DNA of 48,008 bases. Origin: an uncultured Clostridia bacterium (GTDB lineage: Bacteria > Bacillota > Clostridia > Christensenellales > UBA3700). The position numbers were made by a program, and so were the translations under genes. Under the pieces are notes generated by a model that saw only the letters and a list, made by a program, of their open reading frames with translations, did no database searches and was not told the origin of the DNA. The number at the start of each line of letters is the position of its first letter. The first letter of the stretch is position 1. The stretch is from NCBI GenBank assembly GCA_947246685.1, contig CAMXSN010000010.1:1-48008 (forward strand), in the 5' to 3' direction. This document shows positions 23,973 to 35,242 of this stretch, one piece after another.

Positions 23973-26900
23973 ATGCCTCAAAGAACTCATACAGTCAAAT
24001 ACGGCAACACGGAACGCGAATGTTTCTCCAAAATCAACGAACCGTTGGAAATTCCGTATTTGATCGAACTACAAAAAGAATCTTACAAGCAGTTTATCAC
24101 AACGGGTATTCAGGAAGTCCTCGACGACTTTTCTCCCGTATGCGATAGAGGCGGAAGATTTGAATTGCATTACCTCGGATTCCGACTTGACGATGAGATT
24201 AAGTACAGCATCAAGGAATGCAAAGACCGCGATACGACCTACGCAAGAGCGTTGCGTGTCAAGGTAAGACTTGTTCGCAAAGCGACGGGCGAGATAACCG
24301 AAGAGGAGGTATTCATGGGCGATTTGCCTATCATTACCGACAACGGTTCTTTTATCATCAACGGCGCAGAGCGCGTTATCGTCAGTCAGCTTGTAAGAAG
24401 CCCCGGCGTATACAGCGTCAGCACGGTGGACAAGTCGGGTGTCGAGAGATACGAAACCACAATTATGCCTAACAGAGGAGCTTGGCTGGAATTCAAGCAG
24501 GATACCAACGGCATTCTTTGGGTAAACGTGGACCGCAACCGCAAAGTGCCAGCAACCGTACTTTTGCGTTCGCTCGGCATAGGTAGTGATGAGGAAATTT
24601 ACGATATATTCGGACGCGAAGAAATTCTCGTCAACACTGTCGCAAAGGATGCTACAAAGACGATGGAGGAGGCTAAAATCGAGCTTTACAAACGTCTCCG
24701 TCCGGGTGAAATTCCTTCGCAGGAAGGTATTTCCCAACTTATAGATTCGACTTTCTACGACGATAGAAAATACAATATGATGAGAGTCGGAAGATATAAG
24801 GTCAACAAAAAACTTTGTCTTGCCACGAGAATGGAAGGACAGACTCTTTCTAGAGACGTCGTTAATACCGAGACGGGAGAAGTGCTTGCAGGCGCAGGCG
24901 AAATAGTAGATATCGCCACTGCTACGGCTATTCAGAACGCAGGCGTCAACGTAGTGTATCTCACCAGAAAAGACGGCAAAGAGTTTAAGCTTATCGGCAA
25001 CGCAACTGTCGATCTTGCCGCTTACGTGGATTGCGATCCCAAAGAATTGGGCATTAAAGAGAAAGTATATTATCCCGCTCTTAAAGAACTTATGGAGGCT
25101 CATCCCGATAAAGAAGATCTCAAGAGCGCAATAAGACTTCCCGAGAACAGAGATAAACTCGTCGTCAAGCACGTCACCATTCACGATATCATAGCTTCGG
25201 TTTGCTACAATATCGGACTTTCGGCGGGCTTCGGCGAGAAAGACAATATCGACCATTTGGCAAACAGAAGAATACGTTCGGTCGGCGAACTTCTTCAAAA
25301 TCAGTTCAGAATCGGTCTTACAAGACTCGACCGCGGCATCAAGGAGAAGATGCTCGTCACTCAGGACGAAGGCGAGTTCAAGGCGCAGACGTTCATCAAC
25401 ATCAAGCCCGTGACGGCAGTCATTAAAGAGTTCTTCTGCTCGTCGCAGCTTTCGCAGTTTATGGACCACCACAACCCGATAGCCGAACTTACTCACAAGC
25501 GTAAACTTTCCGCATTGGGACCGGGCGGTCTCAACAGAGAGCGCGCTTCGTTCGAAGTCCGCGATATTCATCACACTCACTATGGACGTATGTGTCCGAT
25601 AGAGACGCCGGAAGGTCAGAATATCGGTCTTATATCTTCGCTTGCTACGTATGCAAGAGTTAACGAATACGGATTTATTGAGGCTCCTTATCGCAAAGTC
25701 GATAAGCAAAAGGGCATAGTTACCGACGTAGTAGAGTATTTGCAGGCTGACGAAGAAGACAAGTACGTTGTCGCACAAGCCAACGCTCAGCTCAACGAAG
25801 ACGGATCTTTCGCTACGGCGCGCGTTACGTGCCGTTACAAAGCGGATATCCGCGAATTCGACGCGGACAAAGTCGATTATATGGACGTATCTCCCAAACA
25901 GCTCGTTTCAGTAGCCGCAGCGCTTATTCCTTTCTTGGAGAACGACGATACGGCCCGCGCGCTGATGGGCTCCAACATGCAACGTCAGGCGGTTCCGCTT
26001 TTGAGACCCGAGGCTCCGTTTATCGGCACGGGTATCGAGCATAAGATAGCATACGATTCGGGCGTAATGGTCATCGCCCGCAACGACGGCTTCGTAGAAA
26101 ATATTTCTTCGAGCGTCATCGCAGTAAGATGCGACGACGGCAGTCTAGATACTTATAATTTGCAGAAATTCGAGCGTTCCAACGCAGGTACGTGTATCAT
26201 TCAGAAACCTATCGTAAGCAAAGGCGACAGAGTGAGCAAAGGAATGGTGCTTGCAGACGGTCCGTCGACTTTCAACGGCGAGTTGTCTTTGGGAAGAAAT
26301 ATTCTCATAGGCTATATGTCGTGGGAAGGTTACAACTATGAGGACGCTATACTTATCAACGAAGACTTGGTTAAGGACGACGTATTTACGTCCATCCATA
26401 TCGAAGAATACGAGATTGAGAGCAGAGATACAAAGCTCGGAGAAGAACAGATTACCAGAGATATTCCCAACCTCGGCGACGACGCGTTGAAATATCTCGA
26501 CGAAGACGGTATCATTATTCCCGGCGCTGAAGTGCATAGCGGAGATATTCTCGTAGGAAGAGTTACGCCTAAGGGCGAAACGGAACTCACCCCCGAAGAA
26601 AGACTTTTGAGAGCGATTTTCGGCGAGAAGTCGAGAGAAGTCAGAGACACGTCTTTGAGACTTCCGCACGGACAGTCGGGTATCGTCGTAGACGTCAAAG
26701 TGTTTACCAAAGAGAACAGCAAGGAGCTCTCGCCGGGCGTCAGCAAACTCGTAAGAGTTTATATTGCGCAAAAGCGTAAAATCGGCGTGGGCGACAAGAT
26801 GTCGGGACGTCACGGAAACAAGGGCGTCGTATCCAGAGTTTTGCCTCGCGAGGATATGCCTTTTATGCCGGACGGAACGCCGTTGCAGATAGTGCTCAAC

Positions 26901-27683
26901 CCGTTGGGCGTGCCTTCGCGTATGAACATAGGTCAGGTGCTTGAAGTGCACTTGGGATTGGTGGCAAAGGCTTGCGGATGGCACATTTCCACACCGGTAT
27001 TCGACGGCGCTACCGAATCTGATATAAAGCAACTGCTTGCTGAGAACGGATTGCCCGAGAACGGCAAGATAGAGCTGTATGACGGCAGAACGGGCGAGAA
27101 ATTCGAAAATCCCGTCACGGTCGGATATATGTATATGCTTAAGCTCTGTCACTTGGTAGACGAGAAGATACACGCAAGATCTACAGGTCCGTACAGTTTG
27201 GTTACGCAGCAGCCTCTCGGCGGAAAAGCGCAATTCGGCGGACAGAGATTCGGAGAAATGGAAGTTTGGGCGCTGGAAGCTTACGGCGCGGCAAATATAC
27301 TGCAAGAAATATTGACCGTCAAGTCGGACGACGTGGTCGGCAGAGTAAAGACTTACGAATCTATCGTAAAAGGCGCTCCGATTACCGAACCCGGCACGCC
27401 GGAATCCTTCAAGGTATTGATTAAGGAATTCCAGGCGCTCGGTCTCGACGTCAAAGTGCTCAACGAAAACAAAGAGGAAATCGGACTCAGAGAAATGGTT
27501 GAGGACGAAATCGAGTACTACGAAGAGAAAGAAACCGCTCCCGATAAAGAAGTGGATATTTTCGATTTGGGCAATGACGACGACATATTCAGCTTTGGCG
27601 ACGGCGACGCTTTTGCAGACGGCGACGACGACAAAGACGATGAAAGTATCTTCGACAATATGTTCGAAGACGAAGAGAATTAA
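23973..27683 (+). CDS. rpoB: DNA-directed RNA polymerase, beta subunit
   Basis: This is the beta subunit of the core polymerase, 1236 residues. The rifampicin-pocket region (about 490-530) reads [17 protein letters not shown] followed by [13 protein letters not shown]. The residues matching E. coli Q513, D516, H526 and S531 are kept, but the one matching R529 is lysine (K511 here), and PEGPN is [17 protein letters not shown] and the C-terminal [27 protein letters not shown] are typical. The protein ends in a long acidic tail. AAGGAGGG precedes the ATG. rpoC follows after 11 bp. The ribosomal genes rplKAJL usually found upstream are absent; instead rqcP lies divergently. Confidence 0.99.
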   Translation: MPQRTHTVKYGNTERECFSKINEPLEIPYLIELQKESYKQFITTGIQEVLDDFSPVCDRGGRFELHYLGFRLDDEIKYSIKECKDRDTTYARALRVKVRLVRKATGEITEEEVFMGDLPIITDNGSFIINGAERVIVSQLVRSPGVYSVSTVDKSGVERYETTIMPNRGAWLEFKQDTNGILWVNVDRNRKVPATVLLRSLGIGSDEEIYDIFGREEILVNTVAKDATKTMEEAKIELYKRLRPGEIPSQEGISQLIDSTFYDDRKYNMMRVGRYKVNKKLCLATRMEGQTLSRDVVNTETGEVLAGAGEIVDIATATAIQNAGVNVVYLTRKDGKEFKLIGNATVDLAAYVDCDPKELGIKEKVYYPALKELMEAHPDKEDLKSAIRLPENRDKLVVKHVTIHDIIASVCYNIGLSAGFGEKDNIDHLANRRIRSVGELLQNQFRIGLTRLDRGIKEKMLVTQDEGEFKAQTFINIKPVTAVIKEFFCSSQLSQFMDHHNPIAELTHKRKLSALGPGGLNRERASFEVRDIHHTHYGRMCPIETPEGQNIGLISSLATYARVNEYGFIEAPYRKVDKQKGIVTDVVEYLQADEEDKYVVAQANAQLNEDGSFATARVTCRYKADIREFDADKVDYMDVSPKQLVSVAAALIPFLENDDTARALMGSNMQRQAVPLLRPEAPFIGTGIEHKIAYDSGVMVIARNDGFVENISSSVIAVRCDDGSLDTYNLQKFERSNAGTCIIQKPIVSKGDRVSKGMVLADGPSTFNGELSLGRNILIGYMSWEGYNYEDAILINEDLVKDDVFTSIHIEEYEIESRDTKLGEEQITRDIPNLGDDALKYLDEDGIIIPGAEVHSGDILVGRVTPKGETELTPEERLLRAIFGEKSREVRDTSLRLPHGQSGIVVDVKVFTKENSKELSPGVSKLVRVYIAQKRKIGVGDKMSGRHGNKGVVSRVLPREDMPFMPDGTPLQIVLNPLGVPSRMNIGQVLEVHLGLVAKACGWHISTPVFDGATESDIKQLLAENGLPENGKIELYDGRTGEKFENPVTVGYMYMLKLCHLVDEKIHARSTGPYSLVTQQPLGGKAQFGGQRFGEMEVWALEAYGAANILQEILTVKSDDVVGRVKTYESIVKGAPITEPGTPESFKVLIKEFQALGLDVKVLNENKEEIGLREMVEDEIEYYEEKETAPDKEVDIFDLGNDDDIFSFGDGDAFADGDDDKDDESIFDNMFEDEEN

Positions 27684-27694
27684 GGAGGTGCGGT

Positions 27695-30600
27695 ATGTCA
27701 GAAGTAAATAATTTCGATTCTATAAAAATAGGCGTTGCTTCTCCCGAAAAGATAAGATCCTGGTCGCACGGCGAAGTGCTCAAACCCGAGACGATAAATT
27801 ACAGAACGCAGAAACCGGAAAAAGACGGTTTGTTCTGCGAGAAAATTTTCGGACCTACGAAGGACTGGGAGTGTCATTGCGGAAAATATAAGAGAATCAG
27901 ATACAAGGGCGTTATATGCGATAAGTGCGGCGTCGAAGTAACCAAAGCAAAAGTGAGAAGAGAGAGAATGGGACACATCGAACTTGCCGCTCCCGTATCT
28001 CATATATGGTATTACAAGGGCGTTCCGTCGAGAATAAGCGTTGTGCTCGATATGTCGCCTAAGGACGTAGACCTCGTACTTTATTTCAATAAATATATAG
28101 TGCTCGATCCGGGCAACACCGATCTTGCATACAAACAAGTGATCGAAGACAAAGAGCTTGCGGATGTTCAGTCAAGATATGCAGGCGCTCTCGGTTCTTT
28201 TAGATACGGCATGGGCGCGGAAGCGATCAAAGAGCTGCTTTCGGCAATCGATTTGGAAAAAGAATCCGCTAAACTCAAAGAGATTGTAGCTTTAAGCGCG
28301 GATAAGACCAATAATCAAAGAAGACTTAAAGCTGTAAAGCGTCTTGACATCATCGAGGCGTTCAGAGTAAGCGGCAACAGACCCGAATGGATGGTTTTGG
28401 ACGTTCTGCCAGTACTTCCTCCCGAGTTGAGACCTATGGTTCCTCTCGACGGCGGTAGATATGCGGCAAGCGACCTCAACGATTTGTATCGCCGCGTTAT
28501 CAACAGAAACAACAGACTTAAAAAACTTATGGAATTCGGCGCGCCCGAAATCATTGTGAGAAACGAGAAGAGAATGTTGCAAGAAGCCGTTGATGCCCTT
28601 ATCGATAACGGCCGCAGAGGCAAACCTGTTACGGGACCCGGCAACAGAGAACTCAAATCTCTTACCGCGCTTCTTAAAGGTAAACAGGGACGTTTCCGTC
28701 AGAACTTGCTCGGTAAGCGTGTCGACTATTCGGGACGTTCGGTTATCGTCGTAGGACCGGAACTCAAAATGTACCAGTGCGGTATTCCTAAGGAAATGGC
28801 AATCGAGCTGTTCAAGCCTTTCGTAATGAAAAAGCTCGTCGAGAGAGGCACTTGCCTCAATATCAAGAGCGCAAAGAGAGTTATCGAAAGAGCTCAGGAC
28901 GACGTAGTATGGGATATACTCGAAGAGGTTATCAAAGATCATCCCGTGCTGCTCAACCGCGCTCCGTCTTTGCACAGACTTTCTATACAGGCGTTTGAGC
29001 CGGTGCTCGTAGAAGGCAGAGCAATCAAATTGCATCCGCTCGTATGTAGCGCGTTCAACGCAGACTTCGACGGAGACCAGATGGCTGTTCACGTTCCGCT
29101 ATCGATCGAGGCGAGAACGGAAGCAAGATTCCTTATGCTTTCCACCAACAATATATTGAAACTCAGCGACGGCAAACCTGTCGTGTCGCCTACGCAGGAT
29201 ATGGTCATCGGTTCTTACTATATGACCATGGAGAGAGAAGGCGGCAAGGGCGAAGGCAGATATTTCAGAAATCAAGAAGAAGCCAGAATGGCTTATCAAG
29301 ACGGACAGATATCTTTGCAGTCCAAGATTTTCGTCAGAATGGAAAAAGTAATCGACGGAATCAAGTATTCTAAAAAACTTCATACGACTATCGGCAGAAT
29401 TATATTCAACGAAGCAATTCCGCAGGATCTGCATTTCGTGCCGAGAGACACGCCCGAACAGCAACTCGATCTCGAAGTAGATTTCAGAGTAGGCAAGAAG
29501 GAACTGTCGAGAATAGTCGATGCATGCTTCAAATACAAGGGCGCTACGATGACGTCAACGATATTGGACGCTATCAAGGCTCAAGGTTATAAGTATTCTA
29601 CCGTCGGAGCAATTACGGCGAGCGTATTCGATATGCACGTTCCGCCGATGAAGAAAGACATCGTAATCAAAGCGGAAAACGACGTAGTTACTATAGAAAA
29701 ACAATTTAAGAAAGGCCGTCTCAGCGAAGAAGACAGATACAAACAGACTATCGCGGTATGGCAGAAAGCCATTGCCGATATCAACGTCGAACTCAAAAAA
29801 GGTCTTGACGAATTCAATCCTATCTGGATGATGGCAAACTCCGGCGCCCGCGGTAGCATGACTCAGATTTCGCAGCTTTGCGGTATGAAAGGTCTTGTCG
29901 CAGACCCGTCGGGAAGAACAATCGAATTGCCGATAAAGGCGTCTTTGCGCGAGGGACTGTCAGTGCTCGAGTACTTTATTTCTTCGCACGGCGGACGTAA
30001 AGGTATGGCAGATACCGCTTTGAAGACCGCAGACTCCGGATATTTGACGCGTCGTCTCGTAGACGTCTCGCAAGACGTAATCGTCAACGAACTCGATTGC
30101 GGAGACAACAGGGGCGTAAGCGTTGAATTGGAACCCAACAACGTCAAAGAATTTATCGACCGTCTCGACGGCAGATACGTTATGGAAGACGTACTTGACG
30201 AACACGGCAACGTTATCGTCGAGAAAGACAGCATGGCTACGCCCGAGCAGGCTAAAGCCATCGCAGAAGCGGGAGTTACGAAAGTCAAGATCAGAAGCGT
30301 GCTTATGTGTAAGTCGGCTCACGGCGTATGCGCTAAATGCTACGGTAAGAATATGGCTTCCGGCAATTCCGTAAAACTCGGCGAAGCTGTCGGCATAATC
30401 GCCGCTCAGTCCATAGGCGAGCCCGGTACACAGTTGACGATGAGAACATTCCACACGGGCGGCGTCGCTCTTTCGGGCGATATCACCAACGGTCTGCCCA
30501 GAGTCGAGGAGCTGTTTGAAGCAAGAAGACCAAAAGGTCAAGCTTTGGTAGCGGATATAGCGGGCGAAGTGACTTTAGACAACAACAAGAAAGTTCTGAC

Positions 30601-31267
30601 TATCGTTTCGCCTAAGGGAGATAAGGTCGATTACAAACTCGTATTCGGTCAAAAACTCAAAGTCGAAGACGGACAGAAGGTTGCCGCGGGCGACGTGCTG
30701 ACGCAAGGCAGCATTTATCCGCAGGATATCTTGAGAACAAAAGGCGTCAGAGGCGTTCAGGATTATATAATCAAAGAAGTCAAGATCCCTTATGCAAGCG
30801 CGGGCGTTGATATCAATGAGAAACACATTGAGATTGTCGTAAGACAGATGCTTAGAAAAGTCAAGATAGAAAATCAGGGCGACACCTCTATGCTTCCGGG
30901 CGAATACGTAGATATCTTTGCCTACGAGGCGGAAAACGAAAAGGTAATCGAGAACGGCGGACGTCCGGCTACGGCTAAGAGAACTCTTCTCGGAATCACA
31001 AAGGCGGCTCTCGCGACAGAATCGTTCCTATCGGCGGCATCGTTCCAAGAAACTGCAAAGGTTCTTACCGAAGCGGCTATCAAGAATAAAGTCGATCATC
31101 TCGTCGGACTCAAAGAGAACGTTATTCTCGGTAAACTTATCCCTGCCGGTACGGGTATGAAGCGCTATCGCAATATAGTTGCGTTGCCTTCCAACAGCGG
31201 CGAAAACAGAATAGTCGAAGACAGAATCGACGATAAGTTTGCCCTAGAAGACGATATCGAAGATTAA
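27695..31267 (+). CDS. rpoC: DNA-directed RNA polymerase, beta' subunit
   Basis: This is the beta' subunit, 1190 residues. The first zinc-binding site is [20 protein letters not shown], written here without flanks. The catalytic magnesium loop NADFDGDQ lies at 455-462, with D457, D459 and D461. The second cysteine set is [13 protein letters not shown], and the trigger-loop side [18 protein letters not shown] is intact. It has the compact length of Clostridia, without the large insertions of Proteobacteria. A near-perfect AAGGAGGTG precedes the start 11 bp after rpoB, so the two are translated from one message. A hairpin follows the stop. Confidence 0.99.
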   Translation: MSEVNNFDSIKIGVASPEKIRSWSHGEVLKPETINYRTQKPEKDGLFCEKIFGPTKDWECHCGKYKRIRYKGVICDKCGVEVTKAKVRRERMGHIELAAPVSHIWYYKGVPSRISVVLDMSPKDVDLVLYFNKYIVLDPGNTDLAYKQVIEDKELADVQSRYAGALGSFRYGMGAEAIKELLSAIDLEKESAKLKEIVALSADKTNNQRRLKAVKRLDIIEAFRVSGNRPEWMVLDVLPVLPPELRPMVPLDGGRYAASDLNDLYRRVINRNNRLKKLMEFGAPEIIVRNEKRMLQEAVDALIDNGRRGKPVTGPGNRELKSLTALLKGKQGRFRQNLLGKRVDYSGRSVIVVGPELKMYQCGIPKEMAIELFKPFVMKKLVERGTCLNIKSAKRVIERAQDDVVWDILEEVIKDHPVLLNRAPSLHRLSIQAFEPVLVEGRAIKLHPLVCSAFNADFDGDQMAVHVPLSIEARTEARFLMLSTNNILKLSDGKPVVSPTQDMVIGSYYMTMEREGGKGEGRYFRNQEEARMAYQDGQISLQSKIFVRMEKVIDGIKYSKKLHTTIGRIIFNEAIPQDLHFVPRDTPEQQLDLEVDFRVGKKELSRIVDACFKYKGATMTSTILDAIKAQGYKYSTVGAITASVFDMHVPPMKKDIVIKAENDVVTIEKQFKKGRLSEEDRYKQTIAVWQKAIADINVELKKGLDEFNPIWMMANSGARGSMTQISQLCGMKGLVADPSGRTIELPIKASLREGLSVLEYFISSHGGRKGMADTALKTADSGYLTRRLVDVSQDVIVNELDCGDNRGVSVELEPNNVKEFIDRLDGRYVMEDVLDEHGNVIVEKDSMATPEQAKAIAEAGVTKVKIRSVLMCKSAHGVCAKCYGKNMASGNSVKLGEAVGIIAAQSIGEPGTQLTMRTFHTGGVALSGDITNGLPRVEELFEARRPKGQALVADIAGEVTLDNNKKVLTIVSPKGDKVDYKLVFGQKLKVEDGQKVAAGDVLTQGSIYPQDILRTKGVRGVQDYIIKEVKIPYASAGVDINEKHIEIVVRQMLRKVKIENQGDTSMLPGEYVDIFAYEAENEKVIENGGRPATAKRTLLGITKAALATESFLSAASFQETAKVLTEAAIKNKVDHLVGLKENVILGKLIPAGTGMKRYRNIVALPSNSGENRIVEDRIDDKFALEDDIED

Positions 31268-31273
31268 TTCGTT

Positions 31274-31304
31274 TTATCCGACGGCAGGATAAGCCGTCGG
31301 ATAA
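31274..31304 (+). terminator. Hairpin after rpoC
   Basis: Perfect 12-bp arms TTATCCGACGGC and GCCGTCGGATAA with a 7-nt loop. The following bases (GAAAACTT) lack a U-tract, so it may be a pause, a Rho-assisted end or an mRNA 3' stabiliser and not a classic terminator. Confidence 0.6.
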
Positions 31305-31319
31305 GAAAACTTAATAAAA

Positions 31320-31414
31320 ATTCTATAAAGAGTGTGGGAGTGAACGGACACTGCGAACACACAGCAACCTCGTGTAAGGTGCTAAATTCCGCAAGTATAC
31401 TTGATAGATAGAAT
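31320..31414 (+). promoter_or_regulatory. SAM riboswitch aptamer (S-box, SAM-I family)
   Basis: The metK leader carries the S-box landmarks in order: AGAG, then GGGAGTGAACGG, GCGAAC, CAGCAACCT, and AAGGTGCTAAATTCCGC. The closing stem P1 pairs ATTCTAT (31320-31326) with ATAGAAT (31408-31414). Binding of S-adenosylmethionine would stabilise P1 and lead to the terminator just behind it, shutting off SAM synthetase. The block after AGAG reads GGGAGTGAA where the textbook form has GAGGGA, so this is a variant aptamer. Confidence 0.85.
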
Positions 31415-31415
31415 G

Positions 31416-31448
31416 AAAAAAGTCACTATCTCGTATAGTGGCTTTTTG
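31416..31448 (+). terminator. Riboswitch-controlled terminator before metK
   Basis: AGTCACTAT (31421-31429) and ATAGTGGCT (31435-31443) form a 9-bp stem with one G-U, extended by A/T pairs, then TTTTT. It starts 2 nt after the aptamer's P1 stem and is the expression platform. Confidence 0.85.
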
Positions 31449-31478
31449 ATTGCCATGCGAATGACAAAAGGAGTATTT

Positions 31479-32675
31479 ATGACAAAGAGATTATTTACCA
31501 GCGAAAGCGTGACCGAAGGGCATCCCGACAAGGTCTGCGATAAGATTTCCGATAGCATTTTAGACGCGCTGTTGCAGCAGGACGGAGCTAGCAGAGTTGC
31601 GTGCGAGACTTGTACCAACACGGGATTTGTTCTCGTAATGGGCGAGATAACGTCTTCCGCGCAAATCGATTATGAGTCGATCGTGAGAAAAGCCGTGCTC
31701 GATATCGGCTACGACAGCGAAGAAAAGGGAATTGACGGCAACAACTGTCAGGTGCTGATAAGATTGGACAGACAGTCTTCGGATATCGCAATGGGAGTCG
31801 ACAGCTCGCTTGAAAATAAGACTGACGGCGGCGATCGATTCGATAAGATAGGAGCGGGCGATCAGGGTATGATGTTTGGTTATGCCTGCGACGAAACGCC
31901 GACTTTAATGCCTATGCCGATCTATCTTGCTCACAAGTTGACCGAGAGGCTTACGCAAGCGCGCAAAAGCGGCGAACTCGATTATCTCAGACCGGACGGC
32001 AAGGCTCAGGTATCCGTCGAATATGCGGACGATAAAGTCAGCAGGATAGAGGCGATAGTTCTCTCGGCTCAGCACAGTCCCGACGTAGATATCCAAACTT
32101 TGAGAAAAGACCTCAAGCAGCGCGTTATTGACGCCGTTATTCCCGAGGGGTTTATCGACGGGAATACAAAGATTTTCATCAATCCGACAGGTAGATTTGT
32201 CATTGGCGGACCGCACGGCGACAGCGGACTTACGGGAAGAAAGATAATAGTTGACACTTACGGCGGTTACTGCCCGCACGGAGGCGGAGCGTTTTCTGGC
32301 AAGGACAGCACCAAAGTCGACAGATCGGCTTGTTATATGGCAAGATACGTATGCAAAAATATAGTTGCCAGCGGCATTGCCAAGAGATGCCAGCTGGACG
32401 TGGCGTATGCTATAGGCGTAGCAAAGCCCGTATCCGTCAACGTAAATACTTTCGGCACAGGCAAGTGCTCCAACGAGCAGATTGCTCAGATCATCGGCAA
32501 AGTTTTTGATTTGCGTCCTATGGCGATAATAGAGCAGTTGGAGTTGAGAAAACCTCAGTTTGCCAAGACGAGCAATTACGGTCATTTCGGCAGAGAAGAC
32601 CAGGGATTCAAATGGGAACATACGGATAAAGCTGAACTGATAGCTCGGCTGGCAAGCGAATATAACGTCAAGTAA
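31479..32675 (+). CDS. metK: S-adenosylmethionine synthetase
   Basis: MetK makes SAM from methionine and ATP, releasing phosphate and pyrophosphate. The 398 residues carry the N-terminal [19 protein letters not shown] with the ATP-binding histidine, [12 protein letters not shown], and the phosphate loop region [17 protein letters not shown]. An in-frame start at 31401 is possible but lies in the riboswitch. AAAGGAG just before the ATG at 31479 fixes the start. Expression is controlled by the SAM riboswitch and terminator directly upstream. The gene looks monocistronic, because recD2 has its own strong promoter. Confidence 0.98.
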   Translation: MTKRLFTSESVTEGHPDKVCDKISDSILDALLQQDGASRVACETCTNTGFVLVMGEITSSAQIDYESIVRKAVLDIGYDSEEKGIDGNNCQVLIRLDRQSSDIAMGVDSSLENKTDGGDRFDKIGAGDQGMMFGYACDETPTLMPMPIYLAHKLTERLTQARKSGELDYLRPDGKAQVSVEYADDKVSRIEAIVLSAQHSPDVDIQTLRKDLKQRVIDAVIPEGFIDGNTKIFINPTGRFVIGGPHGDSGLTGRKIIVDTYGGYCPHGGGAFSGKDSTKVDRSACYMARYVCKNIVASGIAKRCQLDVAYAIGVAKPVSVNVNTFGTGKCSNEQIAQIIGKVFDLRPMAIIEQLELRKPQFAKTSNYGHFGREDQGFKWEHTDKAELIARLASEYNVK

Positions 32676-32717
32676 ATTCTAATCGGGGCATATAATCTAT
32701 CCGAGAAGGGGTTTTTA

Positions 32718-32746
32718 TTGACACAACCGACAAAATTAACTACAAT
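32718..32746 (+). promoter_or_regulatory. Near-consensus SigA promoter of recD2
   Basis: A perfect TTGACA (32718-32723), 17 bp, and TACAAT (32741-32746). Transcription is expected to start near 32753. Confidence 0.85.
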
Positions 32747-32776
32747 ATAAGGGTATACTCACGGGTATATCCTTAT
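32747..32776. promoter_or_regulatory. Palindrome over the recD2 transcription start, possible operator
   Basis: ATAAGGGTATAC (32747-32758) and GTATATCCTTAT (32765-32776) are 12-nt arms with a single G-T position around a 6-nt centre. The palindrome begins right after the -10 box and covers the expected +1, a usual place for a repressor site. It does not match the Gram-positive LexA box (GAAC-N4-GTTC). Confidence 0.45.
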
Positions 32777-32792
32777 TTTATCGGAGAAGTGA

Positions 32793-35009
32793 ATGGAGAC
32801 GGTCAAAGGTTACGTAGAGGAGATAGTGTTTAGGAACGTTGACAACGGATATTGCGTCGTCTACGTTAATTGCGAGGATCAACTCGTCACGGCGGTCGGT
32901 TGTTTTCCTCCGATAGAGGAGGGAGAATATCTCGAAATGAACGGCGACTATACTCTCAACGCCAAGTTCGGAGAGCAGTTCAACGTGACTTCTTGCAAGA
33001 TAGTTCATCCGGATTCGGCGGAGGCCATAGTAAAGTATCTATCCAGCGGACTTTTTCATGGAGTGGGGGACGTTACGGCAAGAAATATTGTCGACGCATT
33101 CGGAGCGCAGTCTCTCGATATCATAGAGAACTATCCCAACAGACTTGCTCAAATCAAAGGATTATCGCTTAAAAAGGCGATTGCTATTCAAGAAGCTTAT
33201 ATTGTGCACAAAGAGCAGCAGGCGACTATACTGTATTTGCAAAGTTTTGAAATCAGTCTCAATCTTGCATTGAAAATATACAAAAATTACGGCGACGGAA
33301 CTAAGAGAATAATCGAGAAAAATCCGTATCAAATGGTCGAAGACGTTGACGGCGTGGGTTTTATAACCGCTGATAAAATCGCTATAAAGATGGGATTCGA
33401 CGAGTTCAGCAGATTTAGGATTAGCGCGGGAATCGGGCACGTGCTGCAGGAGAGCGCCAACAAAAACGGTCACACGTATTTGCCAAGAGAAGACGTTGTA
33501 AGAGAAGTTTGCAGACTACTCAAAATGGATATCGACGAATATAGATACGCTGTAGAAAGCATAGTACTGGACAGTGTGGTCATGGGCAAGATAGTTATCG
33601 TCAACCAAAACGGCGTGGAATGCGTTATGCTCACCAAAATATACGAATACGAGAGCGGGATTGCCAAATGCGTGACGCAAATGCTTTGCGAGGCGGAGCC
33701 TATCGATCTTAATCTCGACGTCGACATAGAAGACTTTCAGAAAGCCAACGACATTCAACTGCACGAGGGGCAGATCAGCGCTATTAAAAACTGCGTAAAA
33801 TACGGCGTCAACGTGATAACGGGCGGTCCGGGTACGGGAAAAACTACGATAATCAACTGTATCATATATCTGCTGAAAAAACAGTATGCAAAAGTGGTAT
33901 TATGCGCGCCTACGGGCAGAGCGTCGAAGAGACTTTCCGAGGCTACGGGCGAGGACGCCAAGACGATTCACCGGTTGCTCGATCTGGATTTTACGGGCGG
34001 TAAAGGGCATTTCAATTATAATGAAAACACCAAATTGGACGCCGACGTAGTCATCGTAGACGAAGTGAGTATGTGCGACGAATACGTATTCTATGCGCTT
34101 GCCAGAGCTGTAAAGAAGGGCGCTAGGCTTATTCTTGTCGGGGATAAAGATCAGTTGCCGTCGGTTGGCGCGGGCAATATTCTCGGCGATATTATCTCTT
34201 GCGGATTCATACCCGTAAGCTATCTCACGCACATTTACAGACAGAGCGACGACAGTTTGATTATAGAAAACGCACACAAAGTCAACAGCGGAGAAATGCC
34301 TACGATAGACAACCGGTCCAAAGATTTCTTTTTCGACGCGCAGAGCGACACACAAATTATGCTCAAGAACTGCATCGATTTGACGACAAAACGTCTTCCG
34401 TCTTTTACGGGGATAGATCCCAAAGACATTCAGGTGCTTTGTCCGATGAAAAAGGGAATTTTAGGCGTTGAAAATATCAACGTGGAAATGCAGAAGGCAA
34501 TTAATCCTCCCGGCGCGGACAAAGGCGAAATCCGATCGGGCAGTAACATCTTCCGCGTTGGAGATAAGATAATCCATACTGTCAACAATTATCAGATGGA
34601 ATGGCTGTCAAAGGACGGTCTCAGCGGCACTGGCGTGTTTAACGGCGATATAGGTTATATCATCGAGGTCAATAAGAGTAATCCTAGTATAAAAGTTGAA
34701 TTCGACGACGGTAAAATCGCCACTTATAAACATGAAAATTTTGACGAAATGTCTTTAGCTTATGCTATCAGTATACATAAGTCGCAAGGTTCGGAGTTTC
34801 CTGCGGTGATTATTACAGTCAGCGGCGGCAATCCGTTTCTTATGACGAGAAATCTGCTTTACACAGCTATCACAAGGGCAAAATCCGTCGTGGTTATAGA
34901 GGGCTCTAAAGAGAGTGTGGCAAAAATGGTCAAGAACGATTATACCGCAAAGCGCAACACTTTGCTTGCCGAATTTATCAAGGAGCACTGTGAGAATGAG
35001 GGATTATGA
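32793..35009 (+). CDS. recD2: RecD2-type 5'-3' DNA helicase (YrrC)
   Basis: This SF1B helicase of the RecD2 group acts without RecBC in repair and replication-fork maintenance. The N-terminal ~330 residues form the RecD2-specific OB/helix-hairpin-helix part (GVGDVTARNIVDAFG, VDGVGFITADKIA). The helicase core has Walker A GGPGTGKT (344-351), Walker B IVDEVS with D423/E424, and the C-terminal UvrD_C_2 motif AISIHKSQGSEFP. At 738 residues it has the family's usual length. GGAGAAG precedes the ATG. A short ComF-like frame overlaps its stop. Confidence 0.96.
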   Translation: METVKGYVEEIVFRNVDNGYCVVYVNCEDQLVTAVGCFPPIEEGEYLEMNGDYTLNAKFGEQFNVTSCKIVHPDSAEAIVKYLSSGLFHGVGDVTARNIVDAFGAQSLDIIENYPNRLAQIKGLSLKKAIAIQEAYIVHKEQQATILYLQSFEISLNLALKIYKNYGDGTKRIIEKNPYQMVEDVDGVGFITADKIAIKMGFDEFSRFRISAGIGHVLQESANKNGHTYLPREDVVREVCRLLKMDIDEYRYAVESIVLDSVVMGKIVIVNQNGVECVMLTKIYEYESGIAKCVTQMLCEAEPIDLNLDVDIEDFQKANDIQLHEGQISAIKNCVKYGVNVITGGPGTGKTTIINCIIYLLKKQYAKVVLCAPTGRASKRLSEATGEDAKTIHRLLDLDFTGGKGHFNYNENTKLDADVVIVDEVSMCDEYVFYALARAVKKGARLILVGDKDQLPSVGAGNILGDIISCGFIPVSYLTHIYRQSDDSLIIENAHKVNSGEMPTIDNRSKDFFFDAQSDTQIMLKNCIDLTTKRLPSFTGIDPKDIQVLCPMKKGILGVENINVEMQKAINPPGADKGEIRSGSNIFRVGDKIIHTVNNYQMEWLSKDGLSGTGVFNGDIGYIIEVNKSNPSIKVEFDDGKIATYKHENFDEMSLAYAISIHKSQGSEFPAVIITVSGGNPFLMTRNLLYTAITRAKSVVVIEGSKESVAKMVKNDYTAKRNTLLAEFIKEHCENEGL

Positions 35010-35052
35010 GTATTCCAACAGCATACAGTCACTTTTGAATTTCGCTTTTTAG
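34996..35052 (+). pseudogene. 18-codon frame resembling the start of comF, probable relic
   Basis: A short frame starts inside the end of recD2, after AAGGAG (34980-34985) with 10-bp spacing, and reads MRDYEYSNSIQSLLNFAF before a stop. The SLLNFAF pattern resembles the amphipathic start of ComF phosphoribosyltransferase-like proteins, which often lie next to recD2 in Clostridia. The zinc-finger and PRTase parts expected afterwards are absent in all frames. It may be a truncated comF, a very small peptide gene, or chance. Confidence 0.25.
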
Positions 35053-35176
35053 ATTCGCGTTTTTATTATATTTTGACGGCACAATTTTGACGGTATTTCT
35101 ATGTTTGCATTCCAAATTACGACAATTTAGGATTATTTTTGCTTTTGACCGTCAGTCTATACGCTATATGAAAAAC

Positions 35177-35206
35177 TTGACTTATATATTTATATTATGT
35201 TAAGAT
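35177..35206 (+). promoter_or_regulatory. Probable SigA promoter of secA
   Basis: TTGACT (35177-35182), 18 bp, TAAGAT (35201-35206) with an extended -10 (TGT). Expected +1 is about 30 bp before the secA ATG. Confidence 0.55.
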
Positions 35207-35242
35207 TATTATTGGCAAAAATTGTCAAAGAGAGGTATGGCT

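Noticed and set aside
24069..25778. 569-codon open frame on the minus strand inside rpoB
   Set aside because: It is antisense to a certain gene, has no ribosome site and no family resemblance. Such frames arise from codon bias.
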